From positions 38,217-102,216 of the forward strand of contig NW_017893358.1 in assembly GCF_001540865.1 (NCBI RefSeq): a stretch of DNA of 64,000 bases. The letters run 5' to 3'. The position numbers and the translations under genes were made by a program. How positions within the stretch are numbered: the first letter of the stretch is position 1; every line of letters begins with the position of its first letter. The notes beneath the pieces were generated by a model. It was given only the letters and a program-made list of their open reading frames with translations. It was not told the origin of the DNA and ran no database searches. Shown here one piece after another: positions 12,469 through 24,848 of this stretch. This DNA is from Ananas comosus. Its lineage: Eukaryota > Streptophyta > Magnoliopsida > Poales > Bromeliaceae.

Positions 12469-13890
12469 CCAAATCACTTACCCTCGACCCCTCTCGAAAA
12501 ACGAGCCCTACAAACCAGAACCATAAAATCTCTGCGGAAGAACGCTCTGACATTCCCTACAACCTTTGACAGCAACTTGTTCGACCACCCCCGAGCCATA
12601 CATAACAATTACGCTCCAAAGTACCTCTTCAGGTCCCTGAGCGTCTTACATTTGCCTTGTCAAGAGCACTAGGTATCAAGTGACGAACACAAGCTTCGCG
12701 ATACCTATTAATAATGTTGCGAGTCCCTCCTTAAACCTCGAGTTCGAGCTTCATGGCTTCTGTCTGAAAAGACAAAGTAGTAATAGGCAACCTACATCCA
12801 GCGTGTTCGAAAATGAAACAAGTGTACCACTTTAGACTACTTTACATCAGAGGGTCTGGGATGACAAGCTAGATGAGAACGAGTCTACATCGCCACTCGA
12901 TGCTATCTTGGGACAACTTTGCTGTTGCTGAGTGAATTAGGACTTTGATCCCAGCAAATCAGGGCCTTATCCCACATCAGAATATCCATAAAGGGGCAAT
13001 GTAATAGGAGATACATCACTGACTAAAGCAACCCCCTAACCAGACTTTATGTCCAACTTCATTATCCAATAAACTAAGGAACTTAACACTTTATGCGACT
13101 AACGCTGTATTGAGGCCATCAACGAGTTAATTGAGTCGCCATGAATCTTCACAACTCCCTCGAATAGTGGAACTCCTTACCCCCACTCCGGTCATTACAA
13201 ACGAGACTTTTTTCTCGTTACTTAGTTGCTGTAAGTAAGGAGAAACATCTATTCATTCATACTGAATTCTCTGATCTAGCTGACGATATCTCCCATATCC
13301 TCTGGATCAATTGGTCTCTTCCGACCACCTTGGTTATGTGATGTGCAAGAACTGGAACCGACGCTTATCGTATAATAGGCACATCTCAAACTAATTAACC
13401 TTCTATCTGAATATAAGTTTATACTGACACTCAAAAACCACTGGGTCTTTGTCGACCCCTCTCCTTTCACTTACCACCTCAATACATCTACCTACTGTAT
13501 ACGTCTCGCAAGAAACTAATGGCCCCCTTAAGCAAGGCCCCCTCGAAGAGTCTTCTGCATTATCAACGTTCACAACCTATCTATTTCATTTTCAGAAAAT
13601 CTTATTTGTCAGATCAGTTTTGTTACAATTTAAGCGGCGAATCCCTGCGATATTTGTATTATTCATCTATTCTTACTTTCTTGGCACTCTCTTTCATATC
13701 CCATTCTTGCTTTCTCATATTTGTTGATGATATTCCTTCAACCGGACTCATTCCATTTTTAGCAACACCATCACGAATCATGCCATCGACACGCTTCCAA
13801 TCCTCCTTCTTTTTGGAGAGTTTCTTATTATCACACATTGCTTTTACGTGAATTTGGCTATAGGATCTCGGGCCACTCCAAGTTATTTTC
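12469..13890. other. Degenerate repeat-derived DNA, no gene seen
   Basis: This is mixed-composition sequence with no domain-bearing frame on either strand. It resembles decayed or poorly polished retroelement sequence, but no family could be assigned. Confidence 0.3.
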
Positions 13891-16800
13891 TGTCACGATC
13901 CGCACACCCCCCCAAACCTTCTAAATTAACAGACCCACTTAAATCCTATCTTCCAACAAGCGTCTCAGATACCTAATATATATCAATCACCCACCCCGCA
14001 CCCTTTCCCCCAAACCGAACTCAGGTTCCTTTTGCCACTACGGTTAACTTATTAAAATCCATCTTTCGTCAATTAACAGACGCCTTGCCGCCAACGTGCC
14101 AATTATATATATTTCCATACAATGCATCCAACGCAGAACACGTTCTTTACCCAGTGTAACTACCGCCACAAATAACGAAAAGATTGACATTCCTTGTCGC
14201 TACCTTTAAAACCCTAAACATCCCGGGACAGAGTCTCCTTGTAATTGCACCGGCGTACCCAGCTATACAACCAGGATCTTCTAAACCACACATACCCTAT
14301 CTAGTATCCTACTACAAAAATCCTCATAGTTTACACACTCATACAAATGTTTCACAGCAAATACAAATTGATATTGCGCCATAATCTCATACTAGGAAGC
14401 TTTAACAAGTATCTTAAGCATGATGCCATGGCTCTAAGCAACACTCTCCAATAGCGGCATGCATTAGATTGCTACCACTGCACAAATAAAAAAATCAACA
14501 CATCCTATCTCCTATAATTAAGTCGCTCCCGGCATCGCATAATGACCCCCATTTCCTAAACACCCATACCCACACGGAAGCTGTTATTTTAAACTCAATT
14601 CAATCATTCATAAAAGAACCCAATATCGACAAATCTTTTTAACTACTATTCCCTAACACAGACGGAAACTCTCTCATGTTGAAACCGCGACATAACCCAA
14701 GACGGGACTTAGAAAACCCACGATGCCATAACAAGCAAAAAACCAAATCTTACACACGAACAAACCACCAGATCGAAAACCCAATCTCATACATACGACG
14801 TGCATATAAGAGCCCCCCCCAAATCACCATCTTAACTCACATACAACTTTACAGCTACACATAACGATAAGCTAACTGAACCAATTATAGAACAACTACT
14901 TATGATTTCGGGAGAAAGAATTAAACTTCAGGGTGAAGGCGCTACTCCCTCAAACCCTAAAGCCCAACCAAGAATGCATTCCGCACATTTCCAGCCAATT
15001 CCTTATCTCTTATTTTTCGTCTACTAACGCCGTTAACAAGAAGTCGTCTCTCGTCGGCCAAATACCACCTGCGTCTCTGTCACCTGGGGGGGGGAATAAA
15101 AAAAGGTGGTGTGAGAAACGCAACATGTTTTCTTCATGGGTACGACAGACCACAAGGCAAGTCGCAATGCACCGGAAACAAAGGAGATAGATAACAAGTA
15201 AAAAAAAAAAAAAAAAAAAAATTATGTAACGCTGAATATGAAAGTAGAATCAACAGTAGCCTACAACAGATAATAGGATGCAATAAATAAACCTGCTACT
15301 GTATAGAACCACACTATCAGACATCGAACCTCAACAGCCAAAATAACATGAACCTCTAAGAAACATGTATCAACCCATCTGTGGCCTGTCTGATACCCAA
15401 AACACCATCGCCTCCGCAAACATACGCATCAATCCTCCAAGGCTACCCATGTCACTCACTGCTGCATTCGACTCTGAAATCTCATTCAAAACGCAAACCG
15501 GCGACCCCAAATTCCTCTCACTTCCCCTATTTCTTACCCTATTCCGGTTTATTAAGTACACCTACCTGAAAATCCGCTAAGAGCCAAACCGAACGTCCGG
15601 TCGGTCATTGAGAATACACCCAAAACTTGCGTCGACTAAGTCTAATGCTCAGTATGCTCCATACACAAAAAACCCAACCCGGCTAACAGCGAGTGCATGC
15701 AGCCGAGCCAACAACGGAGGGCGTACAATCCCAACTAAGCAACATGCATAAGAACACTAGGGCGGTAACATACGCCCTCCATGGAACCTGAAAAATAGAT
15801 CCACAATAGAGGCGTATCTAATCGGCCGAAACCTCGATCAATAGATCGAAACACGTACTAGCCGAAAAATTTACCCACAGGACAGGAGAGTCGAATGTGT
15901 TGCCGGACCAAGGTCCACAGAGATACTAAACCACAATCGACAAATCCAGTTAACACCACTGCTTACATGTTTATCATCACTACACGACTATTTGCACGAT
16001 CACATCGACATACGATTATTACCAACACCACTCCATTAATTTAACAATCTCAGCAATTGAGAGCCTCAATATACCTGAATAGAAAAACAGGGAGAGGAAG
16101 TGAAACCTCCTCACCGACTACCAGCTTCGAAGCACCACCCTGTCACTCCCCGTCATTAATCATCTCAAAAGCGTGCGGAACCACAGCGGTAGCTGTCTAC
16201 AGGAAAGTCTCCCATTCAACTACCACCTAGACCTAATAAAGAAGATCCCACCAGCCAATCAGTATCCTTTAACCAAATCACGTTTCACTAACCCATTAAC
16301 ACCGGAGACACTCGCCCACAAAAACCCATTTTCAACCCAATACAGCTCAACAATATCCCATTCCTTCTCTAACACTAAGTATCCACTAAAATCGTTTCCC
16401 ACCAAAACCGATCCCCAGTAACTCACCACGCGGAATTCGCAACCGAAAACACACCTCCGCCGGTATGCGCTCGCACTCACTAAGTGTCCCGAACTCAACA
16501 AAGACCTCGTATTGCCACGAGTCCACGGACCGCTGGCCCCCAAAACAATTGCCACATTTTGGATCGCTTTGGCCAGGCAGAACACAAGGCACTTACAACA
16601 ATAACCCTGATCAATGCTCCGCTTCAACCGAATAAATCCTCACAGGATCCGCAATGTCCACAGAAGTTCCGTCTATTTCTGACGCACATCCCCTAAAATC
16701 GAATCAATAACAACTCAATTCCCCACTAACTCCGCAAAACCACATTCAAACCTCCACCTTATTCAGTGAACGCCTCACTGTCCGCTCAACTCACCACCTA

Positions 16801-19653
16801 TCATCAATCGACGCCCCGACGAAATGACGATGTGACCCACCTCAGCAAACATTAACAAGGCTACCCGACAAACACCACACTCCAAACTTATCTCAAAACA
16901 ATCGTTCCGACAAGGTATCCCACACGCGAAACCCCCGCTTCCTATTCCGAGTAGAAATTTCGCCCCCCGCGAGAGAACCCTACTGCAAACCGAAAATCGA
17001 GCCTAACCCTTTAAACTAAACCTTATAACTCACTAAAAGTTATACCCTTCTTTCAACCCCAAATCAATCACCATACCACTGATTCGGCACAGCAAAAAGC
17101 TAACTGACTGCATCCCGGACGACACGTCCGCTGTCATTTACAACTCTTACACTGCTGCCAAATAACATCACGTAGCCATACCACATGCCATAACCAATTA
17201 TTGCATTATAAGCGCCACCTCAACTTACATAACAATAAAACAAGATCTCATACATTTATGTAATTTTTGCAGCACGATATCAATCAACTGCGTCGTTCAC
17301 CTTTGCCTACCCACACCCTGTACGCAAAACATAGGAAATTTCAAAGTCGCACGATGGAACAGTCACTTACAGGCACTCTCCGAACGACCGGCACGTCGTG
17401 CTCACGATCCGGACACAGCAGGTCTTCCTGTATACCAAATTCTCTATCACCACTGGTTTGAAGCGCTAGCGGAGAAGAGTAAACTCGCTCACAAGTTCAC
17501 GACACAGCGCGCATCAGGAAGACGCGCCGTACAAATCAAACCCAAGAAGCACTTCTGATCCCAACTTAACAGACGAGTGTAGCATTGTGATCAGGCCACT
17601 GACCCAATACTCTATCGGATCCACTTTACATCAAGTGCAACACCCCCACTCTCCGGAGGCATCAGACAGCGCTCGACGCCGATAAGCGTGACGCAAACAT
17701 CAAAAACAGCAGCCCAAAAAGGCTGAAACCGAGCGATCCATCTCCCACACGCCCGACAACACCCACGGAACCGGGAGAATCCTCCCCCGACAGAAAACAG
17801 GTGGGAGACACCGATGATGCAGCAACGTTGCCAGGATCATCGTGCTCCCTTTCCGTAGAGGATCGGGGAAGCTCCGGGAAGCCCAACAAGAAACCCAGCT
17901 CAATAAGGCCCTATTTCGGCTGGGCCCGGTAAGCAAGCTTGCTCCGCGCCTCAAGGCTTCCGCGGCACGGGGCCGTGCCGTTCGGCCGGCCCAGTTGCGA
18001 CGGGGATGTGCGGCGCGTAGCTGGACTGTATACCGTGCTCCCTCAGTGGAGCCGCTGGCAGAGCGCGCGCATGAGCGGACGGAGCAAAGCCAGGCCGCCA
18101 CGAGCTCGGGCTCGGTTCCAAAGGAAGCTGCGGCCATGGCGCGGCTGGGGCCTCCTCGGAACGACGGCAGCAGGCCTCCACCCAACGGCGGATTACGCGA
18201 GAGGAGGGAGGGTGGCAGGCAACAGCGGCGGCGGCCTGTGGCTCGGGTGTGGCGCGCCGAGTTGGTTCGGGCTGGGCGCTCGCAGCGGCCGAGGCGGCGC
18301 CGGCGGCGCGCGTGGGGCGCGGCGCGGCGGGAAGCGCGCCGGGTGCTTCGTGACGGTCGGCGGGAGAGCCTTCCAGGCGGCGGCGGCGCGCTGGTGCCTC
18401 GCTGCGGCAACCAGTGCTCGGCAGGCTCGGCTGGGTTCGGGCTGGGGCGCGTGCAAGCTGGCCGAGGCGACGACGGTCGACGCGCCGAGGAGCGGTGGCC
18501 GACCGGCGGGAAAGGGGCGCCACCGGCGCACGGGGGATGTGCAGGGAAGGGTTTCCAAGCGGTGGGGCACCGGCTACGCTGCGCGCTGCGGCAACGCGTC
18601 GGCCAGGCTCGGCTGGGCTGCAGCAGGCCGCAGGATGCAGCAGCGCCGGCCCCGCGACGGGCGGCGGTCGGTCGGAAGGTGGCCGGAGGCAGTGCGGTCC
18701 CGGGGCGAGGGATCTGCAGGGGCGCAGCCCCGGCCACCACACAACCCCGAGAGGAAGAGGGAGAGGAAAGAGAGGGAGAGGGAGGAAAGAAGGTGAGCTC
18801 GGCGGCCGGCCGGGCTCAGCCGCGGGCGGCCGGGGATGGTGCAGCGAGGGCAAGGGGAAGGGAGAAGGTGGCTGGGCGACTAGGTAGCTGGGGGCTGGCT
18901 AGGGTAAGGGTTAGGGGATAAAAACCCTACGAACAGCTTAATTACAAGGTCGCAACTACGCAAACAAAGGTCGCACGCAAACCATCGGAAAATTCGAATC
19001 CGAGCCCTTCACGAACGACTAAAACGCGTGAACGACCTCCAGGCGCGTGCGATCCCTCGCGAAACATACATAAGAATATCGGCGACTCGTTCGCGAAAAT
19101 ACCGGTTTTGCCACTACCGACCCTCCTCGATCACGCGCGATCTCCACCGATCCGTCGGTCAGATTTGCGAACGGATTGCACCCGGTGCGCATCAGCACCT
19201 CGAGACACCACAAAGCTACGATTTTCGTTTCAGATCTATGATCGACTCACGGATTACACTACAAAATCCAACCATTCTTCAGAATAGAAGGAAACACAGC
19301 ACATAAATACATCTAAACTGTATTATTGGATTTGCTCGATTCCGTGCGTCAAAACTCAAAGATCCAGTTCACGTCATTAGTTCATGACAGCTGACCGGTC
19401 GAAACGAGCTTTATTGGAACTGCTATGAACAGAGTCCGGTACGAGGCCAGAAGCCACTTCTCAACATGCGGCTTCTTTTCCGAAAATCGAGTTACTATTC
19501 ACTTTCAGTGAAACTTGGAATCGCGCGTAGAATTTCCGTTTTAAGCCGATTTCGCCGGACTTAGCGAGCTGCTTTGTAAAGTAAATTACACAGCCGCAAA
19601 AACTCGTCAACTGAGAGTTTAGTACCTACACCTGCAAAATCTCAGTCCTCACA
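13891..19653 (-). mobile_element. Very long gypsy LTR, family F, copy F2 (3' LTR)
   Basis: On the plus strand it starts TGTCACGATCCGC and ends CTCAGTCCTCACA. On the element strand the LTR starts TGTGAGGACTGAG at 19653 next to a polypurine tract. Blocks near 14160-14770 align with 22915-23190, and blocks from about 17640 to the end align with F1 and F3, so this is one LTR of about 5.8 kb. The middle (14800-17600) has no counterpart in the window. A GC-rich island spans about 17840-18920. Compared with F3, many differences are one-base insertions or deletions. That suggests an unpolished or gap-filled sequence, or strong decay. Confidence 0.65.
17840..18920. other. GC-rich island inside LTR F2
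   Basis: This island of about 1.1 kb is strongly G+C rich, with frames of about 350 residues open on both strands at once. The homologous island in F1 (2020-2660) and the start of one in F3 (after 23201) carry different frames. No domain is recognisable and the peptides are Arg/Ala/Pro/Gly-rich. I read this as a CpG-rich LTR segment and not a gene. It ends in GGGTTAGGGG-like sequence. Confidence 0.55.
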
Positions 19654-19672
19654 TCATCACCCCACCTTACAA
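19654..19672 (-). other. Polypurine tract of gypsy element F
   Basis: The minus strand reads TTGTAAGGTGGGGTGATGA directly before the LTR start at 19653. This marks F2 as the 3' LTR of a minus-strand element whose internal region lies to the right. Confidence 0.65.
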
Positions 19673-19933
19673 GGAAGTTCGTCCTCAGAAACTTGCTCAC
19701 AGGCGCGTGGTGATCGAAAACCGTCGCCACGTGGGTTTTCTTTATGATGCGGACAATGTCTCGGCACAACGAACTACAACAACACATGCATGCAATGCAA
19801 GTGAGAGAATGCATTAAACAAAAGCATGCAAATCTACGAGCCGACAACCAACAACAACGTATACTGGCAACAGATATCAGCCGATGGATCATCCTCTGAC
19901 GTGTCTCANNNNNNNNNNNNNNNNNNNNNNNNN
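19673..19933 (-). other. Element F 3' internal region and N gap
   Basis: Noncoding sequence from 19673 to 19908 is followed by 25 Ns (19909-19933), a contig join. Pol would be expected just beyond this point on the minus strand but is absent. Confidence 0.6.
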
Positions 19934-20641
19934 ATATAATAGCTATCACTCGATGAAACAGGTTTATCAGATAGGGTACTAAGAATCCGGTTCATGTAAT
20001 GATAGTTGATCCTATTAGGGTCAACATGAGGTATGGTTGTAGGTATAGGTACAGTTTCAGTAGCAGGAGGATGGATCCGGCTTGCGGCTCGCCTCCGAGT
20101 ATACGGTCTGTTGACTGCAGTCTGGATTGCACTTCAGGTGGCAAATCCATTGCTATTCTCGACAGGATCTGAGATAGGACGCAAGCCCAAGTGTGGTGAG
20201 CCAGAACCTCATTTGGTTCTGCACCTTTTAAAGTTACGACATCAAAGTGAAAGGTTTCGCCGAATACGTGTCCTCCATTATGAAAAATCGGTTTACAAGT
20301 ATCCCATAATAATGTCACAAGACGTTCCAAATTTTACAAAAATAACAGTAAAAGTTCTAAATTATATTTCCAAATTTACAAAAATAACAGTAAAATGTTC
20401 TAAATATATTTAAAGTAACAGTATGATTATGTAGATACTAAAAGAAACTATATGGCAACAATAAAATATTGTGATATTAATTCAGTGCCAGAATGACAGT
20501 AGTAGTATATATATGTTCAGGATTATATGTTCAGAATAATAACAATATTAATCTCATGCAATATATATTATTCTACACAAAATAATATTATATGTACATA
20601 CTAAAAGAAAATAGAAAGAATAAATTAATCTTGCTCTAGAA
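19934..20641. other. Unassigned AT-rich sequence between gap and copia LTR
   Basis: A 112-residue minus frame (19992-20330) has no recognisable domain. From about 20585 the sequence matches the right flank of LTR F3 (24026-24077), including the AGAAAATAGAAAGAATAAA segment. It therefore looks like the same genomic site without the F element. Confidence 0.4.
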
Positions 20642-21149
20642 TGTTTGAATATTAATTATCTATTTCTAAATCTCTAGTAAATATTTTTATAATAATTTTG
20701 AATGAAAATAATTTTAACTTCAGTTTAAAAAAACTTTAAAACAAAATATTAAATAGTTAATGCTATGGAGATTAAAAGATCCAGATGAAGCCTGTGAGTC
20801 GAGGCGTGCGAATGCCTGTCCTAGAAGCAAGATTGCCCTCACGTGCGAGGCTCCCGGCAATCACTCCTAGCGATACAACGACCACTGTTCGCCCGTCGGC
20901 ACGTCTTCACGGTGGCGCAACACGAACCCAATTAGCTTTCAGAGATCCAGCAAAAATAGTAAAGTTTAGTGTACTAATATAGAAGAGGTTTAAAGAGGAT
21001 TAGAAAGAATGAAGAATCCGGTTTAAGAAGAAGTATATCTTCTTATGTATCTAAGTAAAATGCACCACCTCTCCTTATATAGGAGAGCTTCCAACGGGAG
21101 AGTCAAGGCAGATCCTTGACTAGGATCTTGCCATTTCCAAGAGTTGACT
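20642..21149 (-). mobile_element. Copia LTR fragment, family G, copy G2
   Basis: It is homologous to the 3949-4495 part of G1, starting at the TG end (TGTTTGAATATT on plus) and stopping after GTTGACT, where gypsy gag sequence begins. It keeps a TATATAAGG box (about 21074-21082, minus). It has many one-base losses in homopolymers relative to G1 and G3, which suggests an unpolished read. The junction with gag is abrupt and has no LTR end, so it is a rearrangement or assembly chimera. Confidence 0.75.
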
Positions 21150-22493
21150 GAAGGCGCGTCCGTCAGTGGTCTGGTGTACCTCCTTCACTTGACGAGATGT
21201 CGATGGACGTCCAGCTGAAGAATAGGTCGAATTGCCACGATCCTGCCATGGAGCTGCTGGAGTAGATGCCGCTGCAGATGCTGTACCTGCTCCACTGGTG
21301 CAATCTGCCCGAAGATGTCCACGTTGGCCACACCTGTAACAGTGGTTGTGGCGCTGTGGGCACTCAATAACCTTGTGAGCCTCACCGCAGATAACGCAAG
21401 GTCTAATGCTCTGCTGCTGAGACGTAGCGGGGGCGCTGCTCGATCCTGAATGTGCCTTGCGATGCTTGGATGATCGTCCGTTGCTTGATTGGCTACCAGC
21501 AAAACTTTCCTGTGCTCGCTTCCTGACTTCACTCTTCTCGGATGCGTCTTGTTCGATTCGAGCCTCGTCCATTTCACTCTGCACCATCAGGGCCCGATCT
21601 AAGCTCTTGTCAAACATCAACGCGCCATGGGACGCGATCAGAAGTCGAATACTGGGCCTTAGCCCTCTCGCAAACATCCTTGCCTTGTGATACTCATCAC
21701 GAACCACGAACGGAATCAACGAAACAATGCGAGAGAAGTCTCGCTCATACTCGCCTACGGTACGGTTGCCTTGCTTGAGACGCTGCAATTCACGCTCCAA
21801 GCTCTGCTTAGTGCTATCCTTGAAGTACTGCTCGTACAGGAGTCTCCGAAATTCCTCCCAGCTTGGATAGATGCTCCCAAGTTTGCGTTCGAAGTGGCCG
21901 ATCCACCATGAATACGCATCCTTCTCAAGACAGTGCGCAGCTAGAGGGACTCGATCCAGCTCCTCGATATGCAGATCACGAAACAGCTTCTCCATGTGAG
22001 TGGCCCAATGCTCGATCACCCAGACGTCATCACTCCTTCCTGCGAACTTCGGCGGATCGAACTTTCGAAACTCCACCAGCTTCGCCCGTATGCGGGTGCC
22101 TTCCGCTGCAAGGGTATGAACACCCCCAGCGGGAATCGTCGTGGGGGCCGTCGTCGTCGTAGTAGTGAAAGCTGGAGGTACGGCAGGCGCATGCGTCGCG
22201 GAAGGATACGCGTTCACCGGAGTGTCCTGAGCCGAAGGTGGGACCGGGGTAGCAGTCGCCGCAGCCTGCTGCTGCAAGAACTGCTGAAACAAACCCGAGA
22301 AGGTCGCCAGCTGACCCCTCAATTCAGCTACCTGGGCCTCGAGCTGCTGAGTCCGAGTACCACTCAGCGGCTCCGCGCCCAACTGCTCCCCAACACCCCT
22401 ACTCGGAGGAGCACGAGTACGGCCGGGCGTTTCCGCACCGACGCGTCCACCACCACGACCCGGACGAGGGGGCCTACCACGAGCCATCTGCAA
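21120..22493 (-). CDS. Gypsy Gag (capsid/nucleocapsid), C-terminus chimeric
   Basis: The 457-residue minus-strand frame has the layout of a Ty3/gypsy Gag. A Pro/Gly/Arg-rich N-terminus is followed by a Gln-rich coiled stretch (about 50-80) and a Retrotrans_gag capsid domain (about 150-300, with the EKDAYSWW and EYERDF motifs). A Ser-rich linker leads to a zinc knuckle, CYRCGQRGHLRADC (CX2CX4HX4C), preceded by a half site, CVICGEAHKVIEC. The start is either of two nearby Mets (22493 or 22487); the second fits better. It sits about 160 bases inside the PBS of LTR F3, as expected for the first gene of the element. The last roughly ten residues are translated from the copia LTR fragment G2, so true gag sequence stops near 21150 and protease and the rest of pol are missing. 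Confidence 0.88.
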   Translation of the reverse strand: MQMARGRPPRPGRGGGRVGAETPGRTRAPPSRGVGEQLGAEPLSGTRTQQLEAQVAELRGQLATFSGLFQQFLQQQAAATATPVPPSAQDTPVNAYPSATHAPAVPPAFTTTTTTAPTTIPAGGVHTLAAEGTRIRAKLVEFRKFDPPKFAGRSDDVWVIEHWATHMEKLFRDLHIEELDRVPLAAHCLEKDAYSWWIGHFERKLGSIYPSWEEFRRLLYEQYFKDSTKQSLERELQRLKQGNRTVGEYERDFSRIVSLIPFVVRDEYHKARMFARGLRPSIRLLIASHGALMFDKSLDRALMVQSEMDEARIEQDASEKSEVRKRAQESFAGSQSSNGRSSKHRKAHSGSSSAPATSQQQSIRPCVICGEAHKVIECPQRHNHCYRCGQRGHLRADCTSGAGTASAAASTPAAPWQDRGNSTYSSAGRPSTSRQVKEVHQTTDGRAFSQLLEMARS

Positions 22494-22654
22494 CAGAAAA
22501 CACCGTCAAGCGAACCAAACGACTCGACATACCGACTCACCGGAACTCAAACCCAAAACCGCACTCACGTGCCTATGTACCTTAGGTCTTCCTATGGGTC
22601 AACCTAACCAGTGGTTCAGTTAGAAAATTTGTAAATGCAGTTGTAGTTGTTTCA

Positions 22655-22667
22655 CTCTCTGATACCA
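22655..22667 (-). other. Primer-binding site (tRNA-iMet type) of gypsy element F
   Basis: The minus strand reads TGGTATCAGAGAG, eight bases inside the LTR end at 22676. It matches the 3' end of initiator methionine tRNA. This fixes F3 as the 5' LTR. Confidence 0.85.
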
Positions 22668-22675
22668 TCTTAATC

Positions 22676-24025
22676 TGTCACGCCCCGGGGCCGATTTTAA
22701 AAGCCATTTTGAAAACAGAGTCCATTTTGAAATGACATTTTTTTTAAACGTGCTGTATTTTTTTTTTCAACCTGGCCCACGTGACGTACAGACCCGCCAC
22801 AATTACAAAGTTCCTCTGTCCACTCGGACAGAGTCTTCTTTGTATTTGCACGGCGTACCAACGATACAACAGGATCACAACCACAACCTACATTTACCAA
22901 TCAACAACCAAGGCGTGATATGCAATCCCATACAGCTAACAATCCTTAGAATGATGCATGCCTCTAAGCACTCCTTAGGCGCTGGATGATGCAATGCACA
23001 ATACAACAAACATCCTATTTAAAAGTTCTCCCCACACGGAAGCTTTTGTTTTTAAACTCTAATTCATTCATTCATAAAAACCATTCGAAAACCTTTTTAA
23101 AACTGTTTCCCACACGGAAACTCTATTTTGAAAACCGACTACCTCGAGGGGTAGAAAACCACGATGCATAACTACAAGAAAACCAAATCTCCACAGAACN
23201 GTGGCTGCCGCGTGGTTGGCCGGCCGGGGCTCGATCGGCGACGGCCAGGGCACGCGCAGCAAGTGCAGGGAAGAGGTAGGAGGCGGCTAGGGGGCTAGGG
23301 CAAGGCTAGGGTTAGGGTTGAGTGGCTCCAAACCCTAAAGAGCCTATAAAAGTAAGGTGCAACATGCAAAAAGGTCCCCCAAACATCAGAATTACAATCC
23401 GAGTCCCTCACAGTATGATTAAAACGCATGAACGCCCCTCCACGTGCGATCCCACGCGAAACGGTACATAAAATATCGCGACTTTTGCGAAATTACCGTT
23501 TTGCCACTACCGACCTCTCCTCGATCAACGCGTGATCTCCGCAGATCCGTCCGTCAGATTTGCGAACGGATTGCACCAGTGCGATCAGCACGACGGAGAC
23601 AACAAAGCTACGATTTCGTTTCATCTCGATCGACCACGGATTCACGACAAAATCCAACCTTCTTCGAATAGAAGGAAACACACACCTAAATACATATAAA
23701 ATATGTATTTTTGGATTTTCTCGAAATCCGTGCGTCAAACTCAAAATCCGTCAGCGCCATTAGTTCCAGAACAGCTGACCCAGTCGAAACGAGCTATTGG
23801 ACTGCTATGAACAGAGTCCGGTACGAGCCAGAAGCCAACTTCTCACCGCGGCTTCTCCGGAAAATTGAGTTACTATTCACTTTAAGTGAAACTTGAAAAT
23901 CGCGTAGAATTTCCGTTTTAACTCGTTTTCGCCCGAAACTTGACGAGTGCTTTTGTAATTAAATTACACACAAAAACATCGTCAACTGAGAGTTTAGCTA
24001 CACTGCAAAAATCTCAGTCCCTACA
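22676..24025 (-). mobile_element. Gypsy 5' LTR, family F, copy F3 (middle collapsed at an N)
   Basis: It is bounded by TG (22676, TGTCACGCCCCGGGG on plus) and CA (24025, CTCAGTCCCTACA). A single N at 23200 joins two parts that in F2 are several kb apart, so the LTR is artificially short. The terminal block is cleaner than in F2. The right flank starts ATGTA, while the base run before F2 is TTTTC. F2 and F3 therefore do not show a matching 5-bp target duplication. Confidence 0.75.
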
Positions 24026-24077
24026 ATGTACTATACTAAAGAAAATAGAAAGAATAAAATTAATCTTGCTTCTAGAA

Positions 24078-24622
24078 TGTTGGAATATTTAATTATTCTA
24101 TTTCTAAAATCTCTAGTAAAATATTTTTATAAATAATTTTGAATGAAAATAATTTTAACTTTAGTTTTTAAAAAAACTTTAAACAAAATATTAAATAGTT
24201 AATGCTATGGAGATTAAAAGATCAGATGAAGCCTGTGAGTCGAGGCGTGCGAATGCACTGTCCTAGAAGCAAGATTGCCCCTCCACGTGCGAGACTCCGG
24301 CAATCACTCCTAGCGATACAACGACCACTGTCCGCCCCGTCGGCACGTCTTCAGGGTAGCGCAACACGAACCCAATTAGCTTTCAGAGATCCAGCAAAAA
24401 TAGTAAAGTTTAGTGTACTAAATATAGAAGAGGTTTAAAGAGGATTAGAAAGAATGAAGAATCTCGGTTTAAGAAGAAGTTATATTCTTCTCATGTATCT
24501 AAGTAAATGCACCACCTCTCCTTACATAGGAGAGCTTCCAACGGGAGAGTCAAGGCAAGATCCTTGACTAGGATCTTGCCATTTCCCAAGGGTTGACTAG
24601 GATAGCCCGGTCCCTTCCCGAG
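24078..24622 (-). mobile_element. Copia LTR fragment, family G, copy G3
   Basis: It is nearly identical to the first 550 bases of G1 and begins at the TG end. It is cut by an N gap (24623-24647). Its left flank (24030-24077) is the same as that of G2, so G2 and G3 look like two assembled versions of one insertion. It shares with G1 the altered TATA box TATGTAAGG. Confidence 0.8.
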
Positions 24623-24647
24623 NNNNNNNNNNNNNNNNNNNNNNNNN
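24623..24647. other. Assembly gap (25 N)
   Basis: This is a contig join. The copia LTR does not continue on the far side. Confidence 0.95.
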
Positions 24648-24800
24648 TTTATTAGATTTTAAATCACGTTATAGGGTCTGCCACGTGGTGCAACATCATA
24701 AGCTTGTGCTTAAGGGTGATTGATCTTAGTTCCCTTAAGATGGTCTTCCATCTTTGTTGACATATGTGCTTTATTGTTTGGCTTTTTTTGTAAAGCAATG

Positions 24801-24848
<48 letters not shown>

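Noticed and set aside
17700..18921. Long open frames of 285-359 residues on both strands
   Set aside because: They overlap on opposite strands in a GC-rich LTR island, are Arg/Ala/Pro/Gly-rich, show no domain and are not conserved between LTR copies.
19992..20330. 112-residue minus-strand frame next to the N gap
   Set aside because: No recognisable domain and in a stretch with signs of poor polishing, so not called as a gene.
21542..22607. Plus-strand frames of up to 212 residues
   Set aside because: They are shadows of the minus-strand gypsy gag, which has a zinc knuckle and capsid motifs.
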